NCBI RefSeq assembly: GCF_000478585.1
Contig: NZ_ARWI01000001.1
Coordinates: 744,001-808,000, forward strand
Length of the DNA: 64,000 nt
DNA from: Thiomicrorhabdus sp. Kp2
GTDB taxonomy: Bacteria > Pseudomonadota > Gammaproteobacteria > Thiomicrospirales > Thiomicrospiraceae
Reading direction: 5' to 3'
In this document: positions 15,511 to 25,219 of the stretch, piece by piece
Position numbering within the stretch: position 1 is the stretch's first letter
Layout: each line of letters starts with the position of its first letter
Translations under genes and position numbers: made by a program
Notes under the pieces: generated by a model
Databases searched by the model: none
The model's input: only the letters and a program-made list of their open reading frames with translations
What the model was told of the DNA's origin: nothing

Positions 15511-17607
15511 TTATGCAACATTCATATGCACATTGCCACCCTTATGCGACGAGACGGTTTCAGTTACATCCAAAATCAATGAAACGGTACCATCTCCTAA
15601 AATAGTTGCTCCAGCAATACCTTCAATTTTCATGAAATTGCTTTCTAAACTTTTAATAACAACTTGCTGCTGTCCTAATAGGTCATCAACAAAGATACCT
15701 GCACGCTGTCCAGCATCTTCAACCACAACCAATAAGCCATCTGCAAGATCTTGTTGAGCGTCTTCAACACCCAGCTTTTTATGTAAACGAATCACAGGAA
15801 TATAGCTATCACGAAGCTTATAGAGCTCTGTTTCCCCTGCAATACCTTTAACATGAGACTTATCGACCTGAATCGATTCAATAATTGAGATGAGCGGGAA
15901 TACATAGGTTTGACTGCCCACAGAACACAATTGGCCATCTAGAATAGCTAAAGTTAATGGTAAACGAATGGTAAACACACTCCCTTCACCAGGCGTTGTT
16001 TTCACATCTACCGAACCACCTAAACCACGAATATTTCGACGTACGACATCCATACCAACACCACGCCCTGAAATATCGCTGACCACTTCAGCGGTCGAAA
16101 AGCCAGCATGGAAAATAAGGTCTACAATTTCATCTCGGGTTAAGTTGTGATCAGGTTCAATCACCCCTTTTTCAATTGCTTTAGCTTCAATGCGTTTGTA
16201 ATCAATACCCGCACCATCGTCTGTAATCTGAATAAGAATATTACCACCCTGGTGGAAAGCGGCCATTTTAACCGTTCCTTTTTCAGGCTTGCCTGCAGCA
16301 ACCCTCACATCAGGATTTTCAATACCGTGATCGATTGAGTTACGAACAATATGAACCAATGGGTCCGTTAATTGCTCAAGCATGGTTTTATCCAACTCAG
16401 TGCCTTCTCCTTCCATAACCAACTCAATTTGCTTACCAAGTTTTTGACTTACATCGTGCACAATTCGTGGCATACGATTAAAGGCAAAACTGACAGGAAG
16501 CATTCGAATATTCATTACAGATTCTTGAAGCTCTCGGGTATGGCGTTCTAAGTGGGTTAACCCCTCTTTTAACTTGTCTACCCATTCCATGTTTGCTTCT
16601 TGAGAATTATCTGAGCTTTGTTCGGCTTGCTCACCAAACTGACTCAACATAGACTGGGTAATAACTAGCTCACCCACTAAGTTGACCATCTGGTCAATTT
16701 TACTTAAATCAACTCGGATTGAACCTTCCTGCTTAGGAGCGGCTTTAGCATCTGCTTTTGGATTCGATGCAGCAGGCTTAGCTTCTGGTTTAGAAACGGG
16801 TTTTGTAACTGACGGTTCAGTTATGGCAGAAGTTGCCACTTCTACGACAGGCTCTGCCACTTTCTCAACACTTACCGTTGCTGAACCTTTTGCAACTGGC
16901 GCCGTTATTTTAATTTCAGCACCATCTCCATCAATCCATTCAAAGACTTCTTTTATGTCATCTTCATTTACCGAGTCACCAGATAGTGCTAACTCCCACT
17001 TCATATATAGTGATTCAGGGTCAAAGGTAGAAACATTTGGCAAGCTGTCCCAATTGGCCTTAACCTTTAATTCACCTAGTGTTTCTAACTCTCTAAAAAT
17101 ACGCAGTGGCTCATTACCTGTTTGCAGTAACTCTCTCTCTGGAATAATCTCGATAAGCCATTCGCCGCCTGCTGCGGCTTCCTGTGGCGTTTCAATATTC
17201 TCAGTTTCTGAGGAAGCTTCCTCTCCACCAAGAATGGCTTCTAATACCCCTTGAACTTCACTGGCACGCTCTTCATCAATCGGTTCATGGTTTTGCAGTT
17301 TCGTTAACATGTCTCGCAACACATCAACCGCTGCCAACATGGCATCAATCGACTCTTGAGTGACATCACGACGATTATCACGCATCTCATCCAGCAATGT
17401 TTCTAATACGTGAGTAAACCCTGCTATTTCACTAAAACCAAAGGTACCACTTCCACCTTTAATGGAATGGGCTGCTCGGAAAATTTCGTTAATCTTTTCG
17501 TTGTCTGGTGTTCCAGGAGGTAGCTCTAACAAGCCTGTTTCCATAACATCCAAACCTTCAAAACTTTCTTCCAGGTAGGTTTGGCGAAAAGTTTCCATCA
17601 TATCCAT
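15511..17607 (-). CDS. cheA: Chemotaxis histidine kinase CheA
   Basis: 698 residues with full CheA architecture. The Hpt domain carries the phosphorylated His47 (FRAAHSIKGGSGTFGF). A long Pro/Ala-rich linker follows. The P3 dimerisation helices begin RVDLSKIDQMVNLVGELVI. The HATPase domain has VRNSIDHGIE, DDGAGID and GRGVGMDVV, and a C-terminal CheW-like domain ends near residue 690. It phosphorylates CheY and CheB when receptors are not stimulated. The linker region around residues 150-240 holds a second small domain of unclear role. Ten bases separate it from cheD. Confidence 0.95.
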   Translation of the reverse strand: MDMMETFRQTYLEESFEGLDVMETGLLELPPGTPDNEKINEIFRAAHSIKGGSGTFGFSEIAGFTHVLETLLDEMRDNRRDVTQESIDAMLAAVDVLRDMLTKLQNHEPIDEERASEVQGVLEAILGGEEASSETENIETPQEAAAGGEWLIEIIPERELLQTGNEPLRIFRELETLGELKVKANWDSLPNVSTFDPESLYMKWELALSGDSVNEDDIKEVFEWIDGDGAEIKITAPVAKGSATVSVEKVAEPVVEVATSAITEPSVTKPVSKPEAKPAASNPKADAKAAPKQEGSIRVDLSKIDQMVNLVGELVITQSMLSQFGEQAEQSSDNSQEANMEWVDKLKEGLTHLERHTRELQESVMNIRMLPVSFAFNRMPRIVHDVSQKLGKQIELVMEGEGTELDKTMLEQLTDPLVHIVRNSIDHGIENPDVRVAAGKPEKGTVKMAAFHQGGNILIQITDDGAGIDYKRIEAKAIEKGVIEPDHNLTRDEIVDLIFHAGFSTAEVVSDISGRGVGMDVVRRNIRGLGGSVDVKTTPGEGSVFTIRLPLTLAILDGQLCSVGSQTYVFPLISIIESIQVDKSHVKGIAGETELYKLRDSYIPVIRLHKKLGVEDAQQDLADGLLVVVEDAGQRAGIFVDDLLGQQQVVIKSLESNFMKIEGIAGATILGDGTVSLILDVTETVSSHKGGNVHMNVA

Positions 17608-17617
17608 AGCAAATTCC

Positions 17618-18193
17618 TCAGAAAAGTTCTACATCGCCTTCAACAGGCTTAGATTCAATATTATTAATATAACGATTTTCTTCATCAACCAATGATTGAT
17701 TATGCATCGCATTTAATCGTCTGACACGTACACGGCCACTCAAAGGGTAGTATAAAACCTTCCTTGGGTAGATATCACCAATGTCTTGAGATACCACTTT
17801 AAAGCCTTCAGTATATATATAGTCAAATGCAAAGCCAATATTGTACCAACCTACGTTAGTCATCGAACTCATTATGCGACCACCACCAAAAATTTTAAAC
17901 TCTAGGCGCTCTCTTTTAGCACCTAAATTTAATAAGGCATTGACCAAATTCTCCATTGCATAGTTACCATATCGATTGGCATCAGATAATTCAGCACGGC
18001 CATTTGCATTTTTATTTACAGGTAACATAAAGTGATTCATACCACCTACACCTGCAACAGGATCTCTTACACAAGCTGATATACAAGAACCTAAAACAGT
18101 TTCTATCCTTTCACTCTCTCTGGTCACATAAAATTCGCCAGGCAATATTTTTATGGTGTTTATACCCTCTGCTGGGTCAACGTTTTTTTGCAT
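17618..18193 (-). CDS. cheD: Chemoreceptor glutamine deamidase CheD
   Basis: 191 residues. The catalytic Cys37 sits in LGSCISACVRD and His54 in GGMNHFMLP; the 17-residue spacing equals that in Thermotoga CheD. FGGGRIM is also conserved. CheD deamidates glutamines on chemoreceptors to glutamates and can be modulated by CheY or CheC. It is the first visible gene of the leftward cheD-cheA operon. No chemoreceptor gene lies in the window. Confidence 0.92.
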   Translation of the reverse strand: MQKNVDPAEGINTIKILPGEFYVTRESERIETVLGSCISACVRDPVAGVGGMNHFMLPVNKNANGRAELSDANRYGNYAMENLVNALLNLGAKRERLEFKIFGGGRIMSSMTNVGWYNIGFAFDYIYTEGFKVVSQDIGDIYPRKVLYYPLSGRVRVRRLNAMHNQSLVDEENRYINNIESKPVEGDVELF

Positions 18194-18341
18194 AATAAAG
18201 TGTAAAGTTTCTTTTATGTAAAATATTACTGTTCGTTTATTTGGGCTTAAATATTTACATCATTCAAAGATGAATGTCGGTAATTAAGCTCATATATTCG
18301 CCTTTTATAAAGCAATCGGCAAGCCATTTATTTATGATTTT

Positions 18342-18875
18342 TTATAAACCCAACTTCTCTTGTTGTTTTTTCAGCTTATGAGCCGCTCTACGTTTTTGAA
18401 AAAAGCGACTTATCTGAGTTGCACACGCTTCTTTGTTCACACCACCAGAGATCGATAACCTGTGATTTAACTGTGAAGTATCAACGAGATTGAACACAGA
18501 ACCCGCTGCACCAGTTTTGTCATCATAAGCACCAAATACCACCCTTTTAACACGGGCATGAACCATTGCTCCAGCACACATTGGACAAGGCTCTAAGGAG
18601 ACATAAAGCGTTGTATCAATTAGGCGGTAGTTATTTAACACTTCCCCAGCTTTTTTGAGTGCGATAATTTCGGCATGAGCTGTCGGATCATTATTAGTAA
18701 TTGACTGATTCCAGCCTTCTGCAATCAACTGATTATCTAAAACAACCACAGCACCAACGGGAACCTCTCCGATTTCCTCTGCTTTTGCAGCCACTTTTTG
18801 TGTATATTCAATCCAAAATTCATCTTGTTGCTGTAGGCTTAAACCTGGCGGACACGCTATGTTTTCAACCATCAA
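18342..18875 (-). CDS. tadA: tRNA adenosine(34) deaminase TadA
   Basis: 177 residues with the zinc deaminase motif His67-Ala-Glu69 and Pro-Cys97-Pro-Met-Cys100. TadA converts A34 to inosine in the tRNA-Arg(ACG) anticodon and is usually essential. A second Met directly follows the first, so the start may be either. It lies 75 bases after the guaA stop, beyond guaA's terminator. The basic Lys-rich tail (KKRRAAHKLKKQQEK) probably binds tRNA. Confidence 0.94.
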   Translation of the reverse strand: MMVENIACPPGLSLQQQDEFWIEYTQKVAAKAEEIGEVPVGAVVVLDNQLIAEGWNQSITNNDPTAHAEIIALKKAGEVLNNYRLIDTTLYVSLEPCPMCAGAMVHARVKRVVFGAYDDKTGAAGSVFNLVDTSQLNHRLSISGGVNKEACATQISRFFQKRRAAHKLKKQQEKLGL

Positions 18876-18897
18876 ATAATCTCAGCTACTCTTTTGC

Positions 18898-18925
18898 AAA
18901 AAAAAAGCCTTATTCATCATAAGGC
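18898..18925 (-). terminator. guaA terminator
   Basis: GCCTTAT (18907-18913) and ATAAGGC (18919-18925) with a TCATC loop. On the minus strand nine T residues follow. It lies 25 bases beyond the guaA stop. Confidence 0.8.
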
Positions 18926-18950
18926 CTTTTACAGTTAAATCGTAAGTAAA

Positions 18951-20531
18951 TTATTCCCACTCAATCGTTGCTGGTGGTTTACTTGATATATCGTACGTTA
19001 CACGTGAAATACGTGGAATCTCATTAATAATACGACCTGAAACATGTTCAAGGAAATCATAAGGTAAATGCGCCCAACGCGCCGTCATAAAGTCGATTGT
19101 TTCAACCGCTCGTAAGGCCACAACATAATCGTAACGACGAGCATCACCCACAACACCTACTGATTTAACGGGTAGGAATACAGTGAAAGCCTGTGATGTT
19201 TTATCGTATAAATCCCATTTAATCAATTCTTCAATAAAGATATTATCTGCTAAACGTAAAATATCGGCATACTCTTTCTTAACTTCACCCAAAATACGAA
19301 CTCCCAGGCCTGGTCCAGGGAATGGATGACGATAAACCATATTGTATGGCAAGCCTAATGCCACACCCAACTTACGTACTTCATCTTTAAACAATTCACG
19401 CAAAGGTTCAATCAAAGACATTTCCATATCTTCTGGTAAACCACCTACGTTATGATGAGATTTGATTACTTTTGCCTTACCCGTTTTTGAACCCGCTGAT
19501 TCAATGACGTCAGGATAAATCGTTCCCTGCGCCAACCATTTAACACCTTTCAGCTTCGCAGACTCTTCATCAAATACTTCAATGAATTCATGACCAATAA
19601 TTTTACGTTTTTTCTCAGGGTCAACCTCACCTGCCAAAGCGTTCATAAAACGATCTTCAACGTCTGCACGAATCACTTTAATACCCATGTTTTCTGCAAA
19701 CATGGCCATTACTTGATCGCCCTCTTTATAACGCAATAAACCATGGTCAACAAACACACAAGTTAACTGGTCGCCAATGGCTTTATGTAATAAAGCCGCT
19801 ACAACAGAAGAGTCAACACCACCAGAAAGACCTAACATGACTTGATCTGAGCCAACTTGCTCACGAACACGAGCAATACTGTCATCAATAATATTTTCAG
19901 TTGTCCACAGTTTTTCACAACCACAAAGATCCACAACAAAACGTTCAATCATACGCAGACCTTGTTTGGTGTGCGTGACTTCTGGATGGAATTGAATACC
20001 GTAAAAGTTTTTCTCTTCATTAGCCATTCCTGCAATTGGACAGCTTGGTGTGCTTGCCATTAATTTGAACCCGTTGGGCATTGCATCAACTCGGTCACCA
20101 TGAGACATCCAAACATCCAACATGCCATAACCTTCTGGGGTAACCTCATCTTCAATATCTACCAGAAACTTGGTATGACCATGCGCTCGAACCTGTGCAT
20201 AACCATACTCATGTTCATCAGCATTAATAACCTGACCACCTAACTGTTGAGCCATGGTTTGCATACCGTAGCAAATACCTAAAACAGGCACATTTAAATT
20301 GAAAACAATTTCTGGTGCAGCAGGTGCATCATCACCAATAACCGTTTCTGGACCACCAGAAAGAATGATTCCACGAGCACCGAATGCTTCAACATCTTTT
20401 GCATCGATATCCCAAGGTTCTACTTCACAGTAAACGCCAATTTCACGAATACGACGAGCAATTAACTGCGTATACTGTGAACCAAAATCAAGGATAAGAA
20501 TGCGGTGGTTATGAATATTTGCTTGTGTCAT
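18951..20531 (-). CDS. guaA: GMP synthase GuaA
   Basis: 526 residues. The glutamine amidotransferase domain has the nucleophile Cys87 (GICYGMQ) and a later FHPEV motif. The ATP-pyrophosphatase domain has [11 protein letters not shown], and the C-terminal dimerisation domain ends KPPATIEWE as in most GuaA proteins. It converts XMP to GMP using glutamine and ATP. guaB lies just upstream in the same direction, as in most proteobacteria. The codons for PGPGLGV contain one exact copy of the iterated palindrome. Confidence 0.97.
   Translation of the reverse strand: MTQANIHNHRILILDFGSQYTQLIARRIREIGVYCEVEPWDIDAKDVEAFGARGIILSGGPETVIGDDAPAAPEIVFNLNVPVLGICYGMQTMAQQLGGQVINADEHEYGYAQVRAHGHTKFLVDIEDEVTPEGYGMLDVWMSHGDRVDAMPNGFKLMASTPSCPIAGMANEEKNFYGIQFHPEVTHTKQGLRMIERFVVDLCGCEKLWTTENIIDDSIARVREQVGSDQVMLGLSGGVDSSVVAALLHKAIGDQLTCVFVDHGLLRYKEGDQVMAMFAENMGIKVIRADVEDRFMNALAGEVDPEKKRKIIGHEFIEVFDEESAKLKGVKWLAQGTIYPDVIESAGSKTGKAKVIKSHHNVGGLPEDMEMSLIEPLRELFKDEVRKLGVALGLPYNMVYRHPFPGPGLGVRILGEVKKEYADILRLADNIFIEELIKWDLYDKTSQAFTVFLPVKSVGVVGDARRYDYVVALRAVETIDFMTARWAHLPYDFLEHVSGRIINEIPRISRVTYDISSKPPATIEWE
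19304..19313. repeat. Iterated palindrome CCAGGCCTGG, inside guaA
   Basis: Exact copy in guaA, in the codons for the conserved PGPGLGV segment. Confidence 0.85.
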
Positions 20532-20627
20532 AAATTTTCCAAATCTGAACAGTTTTATAAAGACAGAAGGCTTTTACAGTAATGCCGTAAAAGCCTTGAG
20601 GGTTCATTCTATCTTTAGAAGAATAAA

Positions 20628-20674
20628 ATACCTATTTTAATACCTAATAAAATAATACCTAATCAAAAGGTATT
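20628..20674. repeat. AATACCTA repeats in the guaB-guaA spacer
   Basis: AATACCTA occurs three times (20628, 20639, 20654). The last copy pairs with AGGTATT to give the stem AATACCT-N7-AGGTATT at 20654-20674. It could be a processing or attenuation hairpin between guaB and guaA. Confidence 0.45.
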
Positions 20675-20678
20675 CAAA

Positions 20679-22139
20679 TTACAAACGGTAGTTAGGCGCT
20701 TCCTTTGTGATGGTCACATCATGCACATGACTCTCTGCCATACCCGCTGATGTTACCTTAACAAATGAAGGTTTTGTTTTCATGGTTTCGATGTCTTTAC
20801 AACCAGTGTAGCCCATGCTCGAACGCACACCACCGACTAATTGATGAATGATTGGAGCCAAAGGACCTTTATATGCCACACGCCCTTCAATCCCTTCTGG
20901 CACTAACTTATCTTCTGCATTAGATGCCTGAAAATAACGGTCACTTGAACCTGAAGGTTGAGCCATCGCACCCAGAGACCCCATACCTCGGTATGACTTG
21001 TAAGCACGTCCCTGTAGATATTCAATTTCACCTGGCGACTCTTCCGTACCAGCAAACATTGAACCAATCATACAAGCTGACGCACCCGCAACAATTGCTT
21101 TAGCCACATCACCAGAGAAACGTAATCCACCATCAGCAATCAATGGAACGCCAGTTCCTTCAAGTGCTTTAGCTACATTAGAAATGGCTGAAATTTGTGG
21201 AACCCCCACACCCGCAACAATACGAGTCGTACAAATGGAACCAGGCCCAATACCAACTTTAACGCCATCCGCTCCAGCTGCAACTAAGTCTAAAGCCGCT
21301 TCTCCAGTTGCAATATTTCCACCAATAACTTGAATCTGTGGAAAGTTCTGTTTAACCCAAGCAACGCGATCTAAAACGCCTTGTGAGTGACCATGAGCCG
21401 TATCAACAATAATCACATCAACGCCCGCTTTAACCAAAGCCGTTACACGATCTTCAGTCTCTGCTCCTGTTCCAACTGCGGCACCAACACGTAAACGACC
21501 TTCATCATCTTTACACGCATTTGGGTGGTCAGACTTTTTCATCATATCTGAAACCGTGATCATGCCTTTCAGCTTGAAATCATCATTTACAACAAGTACA
21601 CGCTCAATACGATGATCATGCAACAAATCTAAAACAACTTGTGGGTCTTCTTTCTCTTTTACCGTAACCAAGTTTTCTTTTGTTGTCATAATTTTTGAAA
21701 TAGGCTGAGACATGTCCGTAACAAAACGAATATCGCGGCTCGTTACAATCCCAACCAAATCATCACCATCCATAACAGGCGCACTCGAAACACGGTTCAT
21801 TTTGGTCTTTTTCAGTACATCTTCTACCGTGTCTGTTAACTGAACGGTAACAGGCTCTAAAATCACACCATGCTCATATTTTTTAACCTTACTCACAACA
21901 TGCGCTTGCTCTTCAACGGTCATATTTTTGTGGATAATTCCAATCCCACCCTCTTGAGCCATAGAAATGGCCAAACGAGCTTCTGTAACCGTATCCATTG
22001 CAGCAGAAACAAATGGAATGTTTAAAGAAATGTCTTTTGTTAATTTTGTTTTCAATGAAACATCTTTTGGCAACACTGTTGAGTGTGCTGGAACCAATAA
22101 AACGTCGTCAAAAGTTAATGCATCTTGCAAAATTCTCAT
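20679..22139 (-). CDS. guaB: Inosine-5'-monophosphate dehydrogenase GuaB
   Basis: 486 residues. A TIM-barrel core is interrupted by a pair of CBS domains (about residues 90-205). The catalytic loop [18 protein letters not shown] lies near residue 300, and the mobile flap [19 protein letters not shown] near 400. It oxidises IMP to XMP with NAD+, the committed step to GMP. AAGG seven bases upstream supports the start. guaA follows after a 147-base spacer that carries small repeats. Confidence 0.97.
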   Translation of the reverse strand: MRILQDALTFDDVLLVPAHSTVLPKDVSLKTKLTKDISLNIPFVSAAMDTVTEARLAISMAQEGGIGIIHKNMTVEEQAHVVSKVKKYEHGVILEPVTVQLTDTVEDVLKKTKMNRVSSAPVMDGDDLVGIVTSRDIRFVTDMSQPISKIMTTKENLVTVKEKEDPQVVLDLLHDHRIERVLVVNDDFKLKGMITVSDMMKKSDHPNACKDDEGRLRVGAAVGTGAETEDRVTALVKAGVDVIIVDTAHGHSQGVLDRVAWVKQNFPQIQVIGGNIATGEAALDLVAAGADGVKVGIGPGSICTTRIVAGVGVPQISAISNVAKALEGTGVPLIADGGLRFSGDVAKAIVAGASACMIGSMFAGTEESPGEIEYLQGRAYKSYRGMGSLGAMAQPSGSSDRYFQASNAEDKLVPEGIEGRVAYKGPLAPIIHQLVGGVRSSMGYTGCKDIETMKTKPSFVKVTSAGMAESHVHDVTITKEAPNYRL

Positions 22140-22493
22140 TTTTTTCTACCTTATATAAAACTTATAGGCTAATCAGTTATTTTTCTAAAAAGAACCGAAA
22201 AACTTCACTAAAAAGTCAATCTCATTAAATTTCAATTAGTTACGCATACAAAAGCGACAAAATTAATAGAAAAATAACGTTATTTTCATCCAATACTGGG
22301 TATTATAAAGATTGACACGACTGGGGTAAACTTAATAACGTATGCAACTATGCGAAAACAGCAAAAAAAGTGTTCGTATTAAGCTTTAACATTCTGTCAA
22401 TAGCGATTACAATGACTTGCGACAAAATAAAATATATAAAAAAATATATAAGCTTATTAAAAGCTCAAAGCTCGTTAATCTGGAGGATACTCA
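22140..22493. other. Divergent promoter region between guaB and a lipoprotein gene
   Basis: No gene. It contains a 16-bp perfect palindrome AAAATAACGTTATTTT at 22271-22286 and a TTGACA at 22312-22317 facing the lipoprotein, with TAATAA at 22333-22338 as an imperfect -10. On the guaB side the minus strand has a TATAAG-like -10 close to the start. Confidence 0.5.
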
Positions 22494-22823
22494 ATGAAAA
22501 AATTATTAATTGGAACAGCACTAGTAGCAGCACTTGGTATGGGTGGTTGTACATCTAATGAAGCAATGCCTACTAGCTATGCTGATATTGTTGAAAGCGC
22601 TAAAGCCGCACACGCTAAGGCAACCGCTGTAAACAATGTTTGGAAACAAAAGAAAATGAAGCAGCCTTATGTTGATACATATTTAGCACAAGCTGAAGAA
22701 GCTAAGAAAAAAGGCGATGACGCTGCGGCAATGAAGTATGCTAAAGAAGCATACAAATCTGCTCACGCTCAAGTAGCACAAATGGAAGAATGGAAAGGAA
22801 TGAAAGCAGGTTGGGAAAAATAA
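22494..22823 (+). CDS. Small helical lipoprotein
   Basis: 109 residues with a lipoprotein signal peptide ending LGMGGC, so Cys19 would be lipidated. The mature chain is a charged, Ala/Lys-rich helix (residues 30-100) that may form a coiled coil, much like Lpp in style but with no detectable Lpp repeat. The residues after Cys19 are Thr-Ser, not Asp, so outer-membrane sorting is expected. GGAGG ten bases upstream is a very strong ribosome-binding site, suggesting abundant expression. Precise function unknown. Confidence 0.75.
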   Translation: MKKLLIGTALVAALGMGGCTSNEAMPTSYADIVESAKAAHAKATAVNNVWKQKKMKQPYVDTYLAQAEEAKKKGDDAAAMKYAKEAYKSAHAQVAQMEEWKGMKAGWEK

Positions 22824-22849
22824 CCCCCACTTTTTAAACTTTTTATCCA

Positions 22850-22884
22850 AACCGACTCATTGTTTACAATCAGTCGGTTTTTTT
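22850..22884 (+). terminator. Terminator of the lipoprotein gene
   Basis: AACCGACT (22850-22857) and AGTCGGTT (22872-22879) followed by a T-rich tract. The 14-base loop contains a smaller TTGT/ACAA pairing. Confidence 0.8.
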
Positions 22885-22914
22885 ATACCTAAAATTCATC
22901 CGTCGTTCAAAAGA

Positions 22915-22924
22915 CCAGGCCTGG
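22915..22924. repeat. Iterated palindrome CCAGGCCTGG, intergenic
   Basis: Exact copy between the convergent lipoprotein and permease genes. Confidence 0.85.
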
Positions 22925-22947
22925 CAACCTATTTAATACAGCAACAC

Positions 22948-23616
22948 TTACTTACCATTAATGTAAGTTTTATCATGAAACGTGGCAACCCAGTGCGGCT
23001 TTAACAAAACAAAAGCACCCAACAACATGCCATTAACAAACCCTTCAGGGGTCGCCATTAAAGGAATGTAAACGATAAAACTTTGCTTTAGCACTTCAAA
23101 ACTATAAACCTCATTAACACTGAGCAAAACCGCTCCTAAAGATAAAGAAAGCACAACACCAACCGCTGCCGATAAAAATCCATTGTAAAAAAGATAGACA
23201 AAAAAGTTTGCCTCAAGAAACTTAGCCCCTAATTTATACATTGACCAAGTTACCGCTATTGGCAACACTCCCATTAAAATCGCATTTACACCTAAAGACA
23301 ACCAACCTAAATCCGATTGTAATACCACACCAACTAACGCTAACAACATTGCTACAATGGCAAATTGCGGGCCAAACATCATAGTCATCAAGGTCATCAA
23401 TAGAAAGTGAAAAGTAATACCGTCCTCTAAACTCGCACCAAATTGCCAAACAAAAAACACCACAACAGCCATGCCCAATAGAACATGTTGTGCACTTTTA
23501 TCATTTTCTACCTTATGCCAAGGTGCGGTTTTTAAAGCCCAAATCAATACCAATACAAATAACGCCCACCCACCAACAATAGTCGTTAAACTAAGGCTTT
23601 CAGCAACTAAATTCAA
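22948..23616 (-). CDS. ECF-type transporter permease, CbiM-like
   Basis: 222 residues with about seven hydrophobic segments. GITFHFLLMT, NAILMGVLPI and ATPEGFVNGM are typical of the COG3235 branch of CbiM-like substrate-capture proteins of energy-coupling factor transporters. Classical CbiM members begin with a metal-binding His near the N-terminus, not evident here. No ATPase or second permease gene adjoins, so it may use a shared module or act differently. The substrate is unknown, with cobalt or nickel possible. Confidence 0.7.
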   Translation of the reverse strand: MNLVAESLSLTTIVGGWALFVLVLIWALKTAPWHKVENDKSAQHVLLGMAVVVFFVWQFGASLEDGITFHFLLMTLMTMMFGPQFAIVAMLLALVGVVLQSDLGWLSLGVNAILMGVLPIAVTWSMYKLGAKFLEANFFVYLFYNGFLSAAVGVVLSLSLGAVLLSVNEVYSFEVLKQSFIVYIPLMATPEGFVNGMLLGAFVLLKPHWVATFHDKTYINGK

Positions 23617-23746
23617 ACCTTACCCCTCTCTTTTAAAATTAAAAAGCAACCTCAATGGCTATTATTCGTGCTCTGTAAACGTGTACAATACCTGCCATTA
23701 AACTCACTTACTTTTACCATAAAGATAATTATAAGCCCTAATAAGA

Positions 23747-24145
23747 ATGCGCGGATTTAAAATACTTTTTGCCAATTTTTACGACCTAATTCTACTGCTT
23801 GCTATTTGGTTTGTAGTCGCTATACCGTTTGTTTTATGGCAAGGGCAATCTTTTGAAGAAAGCCCTGCGGTAATCTTTGCCTTTCAGGTCTATATTGTAG
23901 GCATTACCTATGTTTACCTTACCTATTTCTGGATACAATCTGGGCAAACACCAGGTTTAAGAACCTGGAAACTTCAAATCGTAAATAACGATAACACCCC
24001 TATTAATAGATACAATGCAAATTTAAGATTTATCTTTACGGTACTGTTTTTTCCTGTGGGTTGGATAGGTTTATTTTTACCCAAACAACAACTTTTGCAG
24101 GATCGATTGGCAAAGACTAAAATAATACCTATTGAATATAGTTAA
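23747..24145 (+). CDS. RDD family membrane protein
   Basis: 132 residues. The N-terminus resembles the Arg-Asp-Asp region (here RGFKILFANFYDLILLLAIWF), with three hydrophobic segments and a GQTPGLRTWKLQIVNNDNTP motif typical of RDD proteins. Function is unknown for most of the family; some have ion-antiport roles. It precedes serB by 60 bases in the same direction. Confidence 0.8.
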   Translation: MRGFKILFANFYDLILLLAIWFVVAIPFVLWQGQSFEESPAVIFAFQVYIVGITYVYLTYFWIQSGQTPGLRTWKLQIVNNDNTPINRYNANLRFIFTVLFFPVGWIGLFLPKQQLLQDRLAKTKIIPIEYS

Positions 24146-24205
24146 ACACCACTCTGCTTATTCCTCCCCCAAAGTTAAAGCTTCATTTATTTTACAGGAC
24201 TCAAA

Positions 24206-25051
24206 ATGGCTACTCTAATTCTTCATAATAACACCCTAAATTTTGAACAAATTAAGGTCATTGAACATACCTTTGGCCAGCAAGGTAAGCCAGTCAAGAT
24301 TAACAACCATTATCGAATTGAACTTAATGAAACACCTTCTCCAGAATTGGTTCAAAAGTTGGCCAATGAAATTATGATAGACATTAACCTATTGCCATCT
24401 GACTTTAATGCTAAAGAGATTAAATTGGTTATTAGCGACATGGATTCAACCCTTATTAGTATTGAATGTGTCGATGAAATTGCTGATTACATCAATGTTA
24501 AACCAGAGGTGTCTGCCATTACAGAAGCGGCCATGCGTGGAGAGTTAAATTTTGAAGAGTCTCTCATTAAGCGTGTAGCCCTATTAAAAGGCTTAGATAC
24601 CAGTGCATTGCAATATGTTTATAGTGACCGCCTAACCCTCAACCCTGGGGCTGAAAAATGGATTTCTGGTTTGCATGAAAGAAACATTAAATTTGCGTTG
24701 GTATCGGGTGGTTTTACTTTTTTTACAGACCGACTTAAAAAAGAGTTAAATTTAGACTTTAGTCGAGCAAACGTTTTAGGTGAAGAAAATGGTGAGTTAA
24801 CAGGCGAAGTCATTGGCGGTATTATCGGCGCCCAAGCTAAAGCATATTTTTTACATGAACTCTGTGATGATCTTAACATTAAACCGAGTCAAGTCATTGC
24901 TGTTGGCGACGGTGCTAATGATTTAGTCATGATGAAAGAAGCGGGATTATCTGTCGCTTATCACGCCAAACCAGCCGTACAACAACAAGCCGCAACCGCT
25001 TTAAACCATGCTGGATTAGACGCCATATTGGACTTTATTGAAGACAATTAA
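24206..25051 (+). CDS. serB: Phosphoserine phosphatase SerB
   Basis: 281 residues. The HAD catalytic motif DMDSTL gives Asp78 and Asp80, and SIECVDEIADY follows as in SerB. The later motifs are SGGFTFF (the HAD Ser), Lys, and GDGANDLVMMKEAG (acidic pair). An N-terminal region of about 70 residues resembles the ACT-like domain of the family. It makes serine from phosphoserine, the last step of the phosphorylated pathway. A strong bidirectional terminator follows. Confidence 0.95.
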   Translation: MATLILHNNTLNFEQIKVIEHTFGQQGKPVKINNHYRIELNETPSPELVQKLANEIMIDINLLPSDFNAKEIKLVISDMDSTLISIECVDEIADYINVKPEVSAITEAAMRGELNFEESLIKRVALLKGLDTSALQYVYSDRLTLNPGAEKWISGLHERNIKFALVSGGFTFFTDRLKKELNLDFSRANVLGEENGELTGEVIGGIIGAQAKAYFLHELCDDLNIKPSQVIAVGDGANDLVMMKEAGLSVAYHAKPAVQQQAATALNHAGLDAILDFIEDN

Positions 25052-25105
25052 TCCACTAACACAATATTTATTTATTGATATTTATTAGTGATATTTATTA
25101 AATTA

Positions 25106-25115
25106 CCAGGCCTGG
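25106..25115. repeat. Iterated palindrome CCAGGCCTGG, intergenic
   Basis: Exact copy, extended to TTACCAGGCCTGGTAA (25103-25118), just before the serB terminator. Confidence 0.85.
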
Positions 25116-25156
25116 TAACTTAATAAACAAATAAAGCTAATAAAAAGCTGACCAAT

Positions 25157-25197
25157 AAAAAAGCCGAGTTAGAAACAAATTCTAACTCGGCTTTTTT
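25157..25197. terminator. Bidirectional terminator between serB and an MBL-fold gene
   Basis: GCCGAGTTAGAA and TTCTAACTCGGC form a 12-base perfect stem with A6 before and T6 after, serving both convergent genes. Confidence 0.9.
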
Positions 25198-25219
25198 AAT
25201 ACCTTAAGTCATGTTCAAC

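Noticed and set aside
16682-17254. Open frame antisense to cheA (190 codons)
   Set aside because: It mirrors the CheA linker coding sequence. CheA is certain, and the antisense product is low-complexity Ser/Thr/Pro with no ribosome-binding site.
18194-18341. Sigma-28 promoter for cheD
   Set aside because: A TAAAGTTT occurs near 18204, but on the wrong strand and with no GCCGATAA partner.
22140-22280. Purine riboswitch ahead of guaB
   Set aside because: The guaB leader is short and lacks the conserved purine-aptamer loops. Only a palindrome and promoter-like sequence are seen.
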